Assembly: GCF_025398335.1 (NCBI RefSeq) | Contig: NZ_JAODOO010000002.1 | Location: forward strand, 248,001 to 312,000 | DNA from: Clostridium sp. CX1 | GTDB lineage: Bacteria > Bacillota > Clostridia > Clostridiales > Clostridiaceae | Direction: 5' to 3' | Length of the DNA stretch: 64,000 nt | Shown here: positions 9,267 to 16,331 of the stretch, in pieces | Numbering within the stretch: the stretch's first letter is position 1 | Layout: each line of letters opens with the position of its first letter | Program-made: the position numbers and the translations under genes | Notes under the pieces: model-generated | What the model saw: the letters and a program-made list of their open reading frames with translations, nothing else | Told to the model about the DNA's origin: nothing | Databases searched by the model: none

Positions 9267-9614
9267 TTACTTTTTAAGTTTAAGTTTGATATTATACAAT
9301 AGGGTTTTAATTCTTGACCAAAGTATATAAAAAAGTGATGCAAAGTTGCCTTCATTTTCATAAGAATAGTATTTATTATTCTTTTTATTTTTGTTATTTT
9401 TCATCTGACTATTTTTTTTAGCAGTTCTAGAGTTTTTTTTGTTTACATTCTGCTTGTTTCCTACAATGACCTTAAAATTCCTTACCGTTCTTGTACTATT
9501 AAAATCTTCCTGATAATTAGATTTACTATTGTCCATAAAATTACCTTTATCCTTTTTTCCTCTTTGATTTACACTTATAGATTCTTCAAATTCATATTGT
9601 TTATCATCGATCAT
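9267..9614 (-). CDS. Small Lys/Asn-rich protein, unknown function
   Basis: A 115-residue, strongly basic protein. The N-terminal part is charged (MIDDKQYEFEESISVNQRGK), the middle is a Lys/Asn-rich low-complexity stretch, and the end is an amphipathic, partly hydrophobic segment (FASLFYILWSRIKTLLYNIK) that could bind a membrane. AAGGTGG lies about 9 bases upstream of the ATG. No recognised domain. It is on the same strand as the small membrane protein at 8752-9060, about 200 bases away. Confidence 0.5.
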   Translation of the reverse strand: MIDDKQYEFEESISVNQRGKKDKGNFMDNSKSNYQEDFNSTRTVRNFKVIVGNKQNVNKKNSRTAKKNSQMKNNKNKKNNKYYSYENEGNFASLFYILWSRIKTLLYNIKLKLKK

Positions 9615-9829
9615 TCAATATCGCCACCTTATAACTTAATGAAATAAAATCAATATTTTTTAAGTTTTAAGCTTAATCTTTTTATTATTACTTATATTAT
9701 ACTATCTATCCTCTTTAAATTCCATGAATTTTTAAAGTTTTCTTAAAAATCAATATATTCCAAAATATGACGTTTTTATCTAATAAATCTCCACTTACTT
9801 ATAATTTGAAAATAATTTTAAAACTAATA

Positions 9830-9859
9830 TTGGTATTTTAATGATGTCTCTTGTATAAT
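9830..9859 (+). promoter_or_regulatory. Predicted sigma-A promoter of the DegV gene
   Basis: TTGGTA (9830-9835) and a perfect TATAAT (9854-9859) with an 18-base spacer, about 85 bases before the start of the degV-family gene. The rest of the AT-rich 9615-9945 gap shows no other feature I can support. Confidence 0.45.
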
Positions 9860-9945
9860 ATTATTATTTTTTGTAGAATATCAGTATGACTAGTGTAGAA
9901 AACTTTATTATCAAAAATAACATTGAAAGTTTATGAGGAAATATG

Positions 9946-10833
9946 ATGAGAGATTTTACAATTATTACTGATAGTTGTTGTGATTTGCCTATTACATCCA
10001 TTAATGAACTAAACATTCCCTACGTAAGTTTAAGCTATCATTATAATGAAATTGAAAGATTAGATGACTTTGGTACAAGCTATTCACTTAAAAATTTTTA
10101 TGATGACATGAGGTCTGGTGCTGTTCCTAAAACTTCACAGCCAAGCAGTCATTTATTCTGTCAAGCTTTTAAAAAAATTCTAGATGAAGGGAAGGATATT
10201 CTATATATAGGTGCATCTAGTGGATTAAGTGGTACTATAAACGGAGCGAATATAGCTAAAGATATGCTTGAACAAGACTATCCAGATTATAATATATATA
10301 TCTTAGATATTTTAACTGCATCTTTAGGACAAGGTTTAATGGTTCTAAAAGCAAAAGAAATGCAAAATGAAGGAAAATCAATAGAAGAGATTTTTAATTA
10401 TTTGCTAGCCATTAGACAAAACTTAAATACTTATATGATAGTGGATGATATTAATCATGTAAAAAGAGGAGGAAGGATCTCTTCCGCCGCAGCCTTTGTC
10501 GGTATGCTTTTAAACATTAAGCCATTCTTGTCCATAAGTGATTCAGGAAAGGTTGTTGCCTTGGACAAAATTAGAGGGAGAAAAAGAGCCATAAATGCGC
10601 TTTTTGAAAAAATATTAGAAAAGATAGAAAATGCTGAGGATCAAATTATTGCTATTTCCCATGGTGACTGCATTGAAGATGCCTTAGCCTTGAAAAAGCT
10701 AATATTAAGTAAGATACCTGTAAAAGATGTGCTTATAAGTTTTATCGGTCCTGTGGTTGGAACTCATGGGGGACCTGGGGCTATAGCAGTATTTTTTTTA
10801 GGAAAAGAAAGAGAGCTTCACAGAGAATCTTAA
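9946..10833 (+). CDS. DegV family fatty-acid-binding protein
   Basis: About 295 residues, the normal length for DegV proteins. It begins MRDFTIITDSCCDLP, contains KTSQPSSHLFCQAF (the fatty-acid carboxylate-binding TSQPS motif), YIGASSGLSGT, VKRGGRISSAAAFVG and the C-terminal FIGPVVGTHGGPGA, all hallmarks of the family. Members bind fatty acids and, as FakB, present them to the kinase FakA for phospholipid synthesis. No FakA gene is in the window. Two adjacent ATG codons exist; GAGG is 7 bases before the second (9946) and only 4 before the first (9943). Confidence 0.92.
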   Translation: MRDFTIITDSCCDLPITSINELNIPYVSLSYHYNEIERLDDFGTSYSLKNFYDDMRSGAVPKTSQPSSHLFCQAFKKILDEGKDILYIGASSGLSGTINGANIAKDMLEQDYPDYNIYILDILTASLGQGLMVLKAKEMQNEGKSIEEIFNYLLAIRQNLNTYMIVDDINHVKRGGRISSAAAFVGMLLNIKPFLSISDSGKVVALDKIRGRKRAINALFEKILEKIENAEDQIIAISHGDCIEDALALKKLILSKIPVKDVLISFIGPVVGTHGGPGAIAVFFLGKERELHRES

Positions 10834-10861
10834 ATCTGTAAAATGAAAATATATTTTAAAA

Positions 10862-10895
10862 AAGGGCTGAGATTTTTTCTCAGTTCTTTTATTTT
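10862..10895 (+). terminator. Intrinsic terminator of the DegV gene
   Basis: An 11-bp stem (AAGGGCTGAGA with TCTCAGTTCTT, two G-U pairs) with a T-rich loop, followed by TTTATTTTG. Confidence 0.75.
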
Positions 10896-10970
10896 GTATA
10901 TTATTGTATAATTAGTATATAAATCATGACTTTTTTTTAACAATTTATAATTAAGAAAGGATGTTTAAAT

Positions 10971-11246
10971 ATGATAGTTTCTATTGATGAAAAAACTGTT
11001 CCTTTACTAAAAGAAATGCTTAAGGTACAAAATAAGGAAGCGGTAAGGATATCAAAATCCGGTGTAGGATGAGGAGGCCTTCAACTGGAAATTGTTCTGG
11101 ATGAACAAAAGCCTAATGATGATATAGTCATAGATCATGATATTAAAATCATAGCAGATAAAAGCTTTTCCTTCTTTTTTACCAGTGCACTAATTACTCA
11201 CAAGGAAGGTATTTTCGGACCTAGATTTAAACTGGTGTCAAGGTAA
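10971..11246 (+). CDS. HesB/IscA-like protein with in-frame UGA, probable selenoprotein
   Basis: A 91-residue reading frame interrupted only by TGA at 11070-11072 (codon 34). It starts with ATG after AAGAAAGGATG and ends at TAA 11244-11246. Around the TGA the peptide reads ISKSGVG-U-GGLQLEIVLDE, where U falls where HesB/IscA proteins carry the first metal-binding Cys of the G-C-x-G loop. The downstream part (IVIDHDIKIIADKSFSFFF ... GIFGPRFKLVS) fits a small Fe-S biogenesis-type fold. A HesB-like selenoprotein family with GxGUGG is known from clostridia. A possible bacterial SECIS hairpin follows: AAC (11083-11085) / GTT (11094-11096) with an 8-base loop having G at position 2, starting 16 bases from the U of UGA. 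The alternative is a recent nonsense mutation. An automatic caller would miss or split this gene. Confidence 0.78.
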
Positions 11247-11360
11247 TTAAATATCTATCTTTCCTATAAAGGCAGCAAGACATTTCATTCTCCCTAGTAA
11301 AAACACCTCTTATAATATATCAGAAAATGAATACTTTATTGCAGTTTAGAAAAGATGAAC

Positions 11361-11398
11361 AATGTAGAATTTTTAACATATGTTTAAAATTCTACATT
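11361..11398. repeat. 38-bp near-perfect palindrome upstream of adhE
   Basis: AATGTAGAATTTT (11361-11373) is matched by AAAATTCTACATT (11386-11398). The centre AACATATGTT is itself palindromic, leaving only a T-T mismatch on each side. There is no following T-tract, so it is not a normal terminator. It could terminate weakly after the HesB-like gene, bind a dimeric regulator or form a cruciform. Confidence 0.6.
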
Positions 11399-11485
11399 AT
11401 AACTTAAAGATTTTAATATTTTCCCATGAAAATATTTTTCTCATGAAATAATATTAATTTTTTCTATAAAGTGGTAAAAAAGTAA

Positions 11486-11514
11486 TTGACAGAGTATGGA
11501 TAATATTGCATAAT
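11486..11514 (+). promoter_or_regulatory. Predicted promoter of adhE
   Basis: Perfect TTGACA (11486-11491), a 17-base spacer and CATAAT (11509-11514). It predicts a transcription start near 11521 and a leader of about 125 bases before adhE. Confidence 0.6.
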
Positions 11515-11520
11515 ATTATT

Positions 11521-11600
11521 CATAGCCGTAAGATTCAGAAATTTTTAGTTTGTCTGAATTTTTACTAAATTGCACTGGATAATCCAGGTGCTAATCATAA
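11521..11600 (+). promoter_or_regulatory. Structured adhE leader with attenuator-like hairpin
   Basis: Within the predicted leader, ATTCAGA (11533-11539) pairs with TCTGAAT (11553-11559), and the stem runs directly into TTTTT, like an attenuator. Just after it, CTGGAT-A-ATCCAG, flanked by GCA and GTGC, forms a second hairpin (about 11571-11593). No known riboswitch class is recognised. Confidence 0.4.
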
Positions 11601-11647
11601 AATTATTAAATTAATTTTAAAAGTAATTAGAAAGAGGTGTGTTATAC

Positions 11648-14275
11648 ATGAGAGTAACTAATGTTGAGGAATTAATGAAAAAATTACAGGAGGTAAAATC
11701 TGCACAAAGAATATTTTCCACTTTCACTCAAGAACAGGTTGATGAAATTTTTAGACAAGCTGCTATGGCTGCAAATGCAGCAAGAATTCCACTTGCAAAG
11801 ATGGCTGTCGAAGAAACTGGTATGGGAATAGTTGAAGATAAGGTTATAAAGAATCACTTTGCTTCTGAATATTTATACAATAAATATAAAGACGACAAAA
11901 CCTGCGGGGTTCTAGATTGTGATGCTGGTTTTGGTATTACTAAAGTTGCAGAACCTATCGGAGTAGTTGCTGCTGTTGTACCAACAACTAACCCAACTTC
12001 AACTGCAATATTTAAGTCCTTGTTAGCGCTAAAAACTAGAAACGGAATAATATTCTCCCCTCACCCTAGAGCTAAAAAATCAACTATAGCTGCAGCTAAA
12101 TTAATTCTTGATGCAGCAGTTAAAGCTGGAGCTCCAGAAGGTATAATTGGTTGGATAGATGAACCTACAGTTGAACTATCTCAGGTTATAATGAGAGAGG
12201 CAGATATAATACTTGCAACTGGTGGTCCTGCTATGGTTAAAGCTGCTTATTCATCCGGTAAGCCAGCAATTGGTGTTGGTCCTGGTAATACTCCTGCCAT
12301 TATAGACGAAAGTGCTGATATAAAAATGGCTGTAAACTCAATACTTCTTTCTAAAACTTTTGATAATGGAGTTATATGTGCTTCTGAACAATCCGTTGTA
12401 GTTGCAGATTCCGTTTATAATGAAGTTAGAAAAGAGTTTGAAGAAAGAGGTGCCTATCTCCTAAAGGAAGATGAAGTAGAAAAGGTTGGTAAAGTAATAT
12501 TAGTTAATGGCAACATTAATGCAAATATAGTTGGACAACCTGCTTACAAAATAGCTGCAATGGCAGGAGTTACTGTTCCTCAAAGTGCAAAGGTTCTTAT
12601 AGGAGAAGTAGAGTCCGTTGAGCTAGAAGAGCCATTCTCCCACGAAAAACTTTCTCCTGTTCTTGCTATGTATAGAGCTAAGAATTTTGACGATGCTGTA
12701 AAAAAAGCTGCGAGACTTGTTGAATTAGGAGGACTGGGTCATACGTCAGTATTGTATGTTAATGCGATGGCTTGTAAGGATAAAGTAGAAAAGTTTACTG
12801 CTGCTATGAGAACAGGCAGAACTTTAATTAACATGCCTTCATCACAGGGTGCTATAGGAGATATCTATAACTTTAAACTAGCTCCTTCATTAACATTAGG
12901 CTGTGGATCCTGGGGTAATAACTCTGTTTCAGAAAACGTTGGACCTAGACACTTAATAAATATAAAAACTATAGCTGAAAGAAGGGAAAATATGCTTTGG
13001 TTTCGAGTTCCAGAAAAGGTTTACATTAAATACGGAAGTCTTGGAGTAGCATTACAAGAACTTAAACCCCTTGGAAAGAAAAAAGCATTTATAGTAACTG
13101 ATAAGGTTCTTTTTGAACTTGGATATGTAGATAAAGTTACAAAAATTCTTAGTAAAATAGGTGTTGACTATAAAGTGTTTACTGATGTAGAACCAGATCC
13201 AACTTTAGAAACAGCTAGAAGAGGTACCGAGCAGTTAGCAAGTTATAAACCAGATACAATTATAGCAGTTGGCGGTGGTTCCGCTATGGATGCTGCCAAG
13301 ATTATGTGGGTAATGTACGAGCATCCAGAAGTAAGATTTGAAGACTTAGCAATGAGATTTATGGATATAAGAAAGAGAGTTTACACCTTCCCTAAGATGG
13401 GCGAAAAGGCTATGATGATATCAGTAGCAACATCCGCTGGTACTGGTTCAGAGGTTACTCCTTTCGCAGTTATAACTGATGAAAAAACAGGAGTTAAATA
13501 TCCATTAGCAGATTATGAGTTAACTCCAGATATGGCTATCGTTGATGCTGAATTAATGATGGGTATGCCAAGAGGTTTAACTGCTGCTTCTGGTATAGAT
13601 GCTTTAACTCATGCTGTTGAAGCTTATGTATCTGCTTTAGCAACAGATTTCACTAATGGACTAGCATTAGAAGCTGTAAAAATAATATTTGAATACCTTC
13701 CACAGGCTTATAATGAAGGTCAGACTAATATAGTAGCAAGAGAAAAAATGGCTCATGCATCCTGTATAGCTGGTATGGCATTTGCTAATGCTTTCTTAGG
13801 TGTATGTCACTCAATGGCTCATAAGCTCGGCTCAACTCACCACGTACCTCATGGAGTAGCTAATGCACTATTGATCAACGAAACTATAAGATTTAATTCA
13901 GTAGATGCTCCAACAAAGCAATGTACTTTCCCTCAGTATAAATATCCAAACGCTAAAGCTAGATACGCTAAGATAGCGGATACCCTTTGCTTAGGCGGAA
14001 GCTCTGATGAGGAAAAAGTAGAATTATTAATCGAAGCTATTGATGAGCTAAAAGCTAAGGTAAACATGCCAAAATCAATACATGAGGCAGGAGTTAAGAC
14101 AGAAGCTTTTTATGCTAATCTTGATAAGATGGCAGAGCAGGCTTTCGATGACCAATGTACAGGAGCTAATCCAAGATACCCATTAATCAGCGAAATTAAG
14201 CAAATGTATATTAATGCCTTTGATAAAGCAGAAGTAATTTTAGAAGCTGCGGCAACAGATGAGGAAGAAGAATAA
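11648..14275 (+). CDS. adhE: Bifunctional acetaldehyde-CoA/alcohol dehydrogenase AdhE
   Basis: An 875-residue fusion enzyme. Residues ~1-440 are a CoA-acylating aldehyde dehydrogenase with the nucleotide-binding run VVAAVVPTTNPTSTAIF and catalytic Cys244 in NGVICASEQS. Residues ~450-870 are an iron-dependent group III alcohol dehydrogenase with AVGGGSAMDAAK, SAGTGSEVTPFAVI and Fe-ligand histidines in HSMAHKLGSTHHVPHG (His721, 725, 735). It converts acetyl-CoA to ethanol (or butyryl-CoA to butanol) in two NADH-using steps, regenerating NAD+ during fermentation. The start is ATG 11648, with AGAGGTG upstream; the in-frame GTG at 11639 overlaps this binding site. It is preceded by a promoter and structured leader and followed by a strong terminator. 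AdhE usually forms filaments (spirosomes). Confidence 0.96.
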   Translation: MRVTNVEELMKKLQEVKSAQRIFSTFTQEQVDEIFRQAAMAANAARIPLAKMAVEETGMGIVEDKVIKNHFASEYLYNKYKDDKTCGVLDCDAGFGITKVAEPIGVVAAVVPTTNPTSTAIFKSLLALKTRNGIIFSPHPRAKKSTIAAAKLILDAAVKAGAPEGIIGWIDEPTVELSQVIMREADIILATGGPAMVKAAYSSGKPAIGVGPGNTPAIIDESADIKMAVNSILLSKTFDNGVICASEQSVVVADSVYNEVRKEFEERGAYLLKEDEVEKVGKVILVNGNINANIVGQPAYKIAAMAGVTVPQSAKVLIGEVESVELEEPFSHEKLSPVLAMYRAKNFDDAVKKAARLVELGGLGHTSVLYVNAMACKDKVEKFTAAMRTGRTLINMPSSQGAIGDIYNFKLAPSLTLGCGSWGNNSVSENVGPRHLINIKTIAERRENMLWFRVPEKVYIKYGSLGVALQELKPLGKKKAFIVTDKVLFELGYVDKVTKILSKIGVDYKVFTDVEPDPTLETARRGTEQLASYKPDTIIAVGGGSAMDAAKIMWVMYEHPEVRFEDLAMRFMDIRKRVYTFPKMGEKAMMISVATSAGTGSEVTPFAVITDEKTGVKYPLADYELTPDMAIVDAELMMGMPRGLTAASGIDALTHAVEAYVSALATDFTNGLALEAVKIIFEYLPQAYNEGQTNIVAREKMAHASCIAGMAFANAFLGVCHSMAHKLGSTHHVPHGVANALLINETIRFNSVDAPTKQCTFPQYKYPNAKARYAKIADTLCLGGSSDEEKVELLIEAIDELKAKVNMPKSIHEAGVKTEAFYANLDKMAEQAFDDQCTGANPRYPLISEIKQMYINAFDKAEVILEAAATDEEEE

Positions 14276-14291
14276 GACTAATAGTTATTAT

Positions 14292-14330
14292 AGAAGCTGA
14301 GGTAATTCCTCAGCTTCTAATTTATTTCTA
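14292..14330 (+). terminator. Intrinsic terminator of adhE
   Basis: Perfect stem AGAAGCTGAGG / CCTCAGCTTCT with a 5-base loop, then AATTTATTTCT. It is convergent with the next minus-strand gene. Confidence 0.85.
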
Positions 14331-14822
14331 AAGTTCTATGTATTTGACATCGTTTTTACACCACTTAAGAAACTTTTCTAAATCAGAAAAAGATAATACC
14401 ACTGTGGCTGTATTTACATTAGGATGAGCGCCTATGTATTCTAACTTTGATAAGTCTTTGTCTATGATAACTTTTACCTTCTTATCTTCATTGTTAATCA
14501 CTCCAAAGGGACTAACAGAACCAGGCTTAAGCCCTAAGTTTTTAAGTAGTCTTTCTTCAGAAGCAAAGCTTAAAGTGGTGCTTCCTATTTTCTCAGCAAG
14601 TTTTTTTAAATCTACTTTTTTTGATTCTTCTACTACAATTAAATAGTGAATATCTCCTTTTTTGTTACGAACAAAAAGATTTTTACAGTGGGCTCCCTGA
14701 AAATCTATATCTACTTCATCAAGTTCCTCTATAGTATAGACAGGCTTGTGTTCATACCTTGTATAAGAAATACCTAGTTCTTTTAGGACATCGTATACCT
14801 TTTGTTCATTTTCTAAAATCAT
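14328..14822 (-). CDS. ProX/YbaK-type aminoacyl-tRNA deacylase (PrdX-like)
   Basis: A 164-residue free-standing editing domain of the prolyl-tRNA synthetase-associated type. Characteristic runs are CKNLFVRNKKGDIHYLIVV, the catalytic-lysine region VEESKKVDLKKL, LSFASEERL, GSVSPFGVINN and the terminal HPNVNTATVV. Proteins of this family (ProX, PrdX, YbaK) hydrolyse mischarged Ala- or Cys-tRNA(Pro). The length and the SVSPFG and HPN motifs match well; which amino acid is edited cannot be decided here. AAGGAGAG sits about 8 bases before the ATG. Single gene between converging terminators. Confidence 0.88.
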   Translation of the reverse strand: MILENEQKVYDVLKELGISYTRYEHKPVYTIEELDEVDIDFQGAHCKNLFVRNKKGDIHYLIVVEESKKVDLKKLAEKIGSTTLSFASEERLLKNLGLKPGSVSPFGVINNEDKKVKVIIDKDLSKLEYIGAHPNVNTATVVLSFSDLEKFLKWCKNDVKYIEL

Positions 14823-14900
14823 TTTTATCTCTCCTTCGTTTGCTTTTTATAAAGTCAATTTTACTATATAAATCTGTTTTTGTAAAACTTTTCACAATAT

Positions 14901-14931
14901 TAAAAAATGGTGGAGTATTCCCCACCATTTA
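14901..14931 (-). terminator. Intrinsic terminator of the M29 aminopeptidase gene
   Basis: AAATGGTGG (14905-14913) / CCACCATTT (14922-14930). On the minus strand it is followed by TTTA, just past the stop codon of the aminopeptidase. Confidence 0.75.
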
Positions 14932-14932
14932 C

Positions 14933-16048
14933 TTATTTTAAGTTTTCAGGATTTAATCCTTTTAATTCCTCCACCACAAAAATTCCATCTTTTCTTATTA
15001 AAACGTCATCAAAATAAATTTCTCCACCACCGTACTCTGGTCTTTGAATATACACTAAATCCCAATGCACCGAGGATTTGTTTCCATTAAAACAATCATC
15101 ATAGGACGCTCCTGGAGTAAAGTGAATTGAGCCTGCAATTTTCTCATCAAATAAAGTATCTTTCATAGGCTTTAATATATAAGGGTTAACTCCTATTGCA
15201 AATTCACCCACATATCTAGCCCCTTCATCTGTGTCAAATACCTTGTTTATCCTTTCAGTATCATTTGCAGTGGCCTTAATTATCTTTCCATCCTTAAATT
15301 CCAACCTTATGTTTTCATAGGTAAATCCATTGTAAACTGCTGGTGTGTTATATGTAATATATCCATTCACAGAATCCTTAACTGGAGCACTATAAACCTC
15401 TCCATCTGGAATATTTAGCTTTCCATCACATTTTATAGCATTAAGTCCCTTAATAGAAAAGCGTAAGTCTGTTCCCTCTCCTTTTATGTGAACTTTATCT
15501 GTTCTGTTCATTAGTTCTACTAATGGATTCATAGCTTCTGACATTTTTCTATAGTCTAAATTACAAACATTAAAATAAAAATCTTCGAAGTCCTCTGTAC
15601 TAGTACCTGCTGCCTGGGCCATTGCTGCTGTTGGATATCTTAACACTACCCATTTTGTCTTTGGAACTCTTATGTCCCCATGTACTGGCTGCCAAAACTT
15701 TTTCATCATTAGAGACATATTTTCACCTGGTACATCAGAAGTTTCTGTTAAATTACTTGGCACTCTTAATCCTATATAGGCATCCATGTCAGCCATTCTC
15801 GCTGCTTCATATTTAGCCATCATCTCTAACTGCTCTTCAGTGCAGTTCATGTATAATTCTCTATCCACCTCCGGAAGTTTGTTTGTTACAAAAGGAATTC
15901 CACCGGCAAGATAGGTTTGTTTTATAAGCTCAAGGGTTAAAGGATTTGGAGTACCTATAGTTTCAATTAAAACCTTTTCACCCTTTTGAATATTGCAAGA
16001 ATAGTTAATTAAATTTTTTGCTAAAGTTATTATTCTAGGATCTTTCAT
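14933..16048 (-). CDS. M29 family aminopeptidase
   Basis: A 371-residue metallo-aminopeptidase of the thermophilic aminopeptidase (AmpS/PepS) family. The N-terminal half shows NLINYSCNIQKGEKVLIE. The catalytic half has NIPDGEVYSAPVKDSVNG (metal ligand Glu), VGEFAIGVNPYI, SIHFTPGASYDDCFNGN, SVHWDLVYIQRPEYGGGEI and the terminal DGIFV. The conserved Glu, His and Asp ligands for the two-metal site appear present. It removes N-terminal residues from peptides in the cytoplasm. AAGGAGG lies about 9 bases upstream. A mobile-looking repeat element (16071-16200) sits directly upstream and could separate the gene from its promoter. Confidence 0.92.
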   Translation of the reverse strand: MKDPRIITLAKNLINYSCNIQKGEKVLIETIGTPNPLTLELIKQTYLAGGIPFVTNKLPEVDRELYMNCTEEQLEMMAKYEAARMADMDAYIGLRVPSNLTETSDVPGENMSLMMKKFWQPVHGDIRVPKTKWVVLRYPTAAMAQAAGTSTEDFEDFYFNVCNLDYRKMSEAMNPLVELMNRTDKVHIKGEGTDLRFSIKGLNAIKCDGKLNIPDGEVYSAPVKDSVNGYITYNTPAVYNGFTYENIRLEFKDGKIIKATANDTERINKVFDTDEGARYVGEFAIGVNPYILKPMKDTLFDEKIAGSIHFTPGASYDDCFNGNKSSVHWDLVYIQRPEYGGGEIYFDDVLIRKDGIFVVEELKGLNPENLK

Positions 16049-16070
16049 ATAAATTCCTCCTTTGATTTAT

Positions 16071-16200
16071 GAAGTGGAAACTTGAATCAGATGGAGTTTC
16101 AACTCCATCTGATTCTTAGTTGAACGAATCCAGGGACGTAGCCGCTCAGAACGTAATCTTAGATAAGAGGGAGTATTAGAGCGGATAGTCATCGGATAAA
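16071..16200 (+). mobile_element. Structured repeat element, copy A (candidate non-autonomous IS200/IS605-like element)
   Basis: A 130-bp non-coding element whose first 71 bases are identical to 52135-52205 and whose last ~30 bases match 52284-52315 with two substitutions. It begins after TTAT, as does copy B. A long palindrome (AATCAGATGGAGTT / AACTCCATCTGATT) lies near the left end. The right part can fold as an RNA: CCGCTC (16142-16147) pairs with GAGCGG, GAC with GTC, and ATCC with GGAT. Copy B keeps the CCGCTC helix with a C-G to U-G change. No open reading frame. A left-end hairpin next to a TTAT tetranucleotide is the layout of IS200/IS605 elements, and the right end could derive from their guide RNA. 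Context differs between copies, which argues against a cis-regulator. Confidence 0.6.
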
Positions 16201-16304
16201 AATCTATGGTTTTATTATAGATAATTTTAGAAATAATTAACTGCAATAGCTATTATAGTACATATTATTTATTTTATCAAATTCTATGATATTTATCCCA
16301 AAAT

Positions 16305-16328
16305 AAAAAGGGGGAACCTCCCCCTTTT
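16305..16328 (-). terminator. Intrinsic terminator of the NhaC/MetT-type transporter
   Basis: GGGGG / CCCCC stem with AACCT loop, flanked by AAAA and TTTT. It works in either direction and lies directly after the transporter stop. Confidence 0.85.
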
Positions 16329-16331
16329 CAG

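Noticed and set aside
10971-11069. HesB-like gene as two fragments or a pseudogene
   Set aside because: The break is a single TGA at the conserved metal-binding position with intact flanking sequence, which fits selenocysteine better. A nonsense mutation remains possible and is stated in the feature.
16071-16200. Group I intron or riboswitch interpretation of the repeat element
   Set aside because: No convincing group I core was found, and the two copies do not share a downstream gene or orientation relative to genes. A mobile-element origin fits better.
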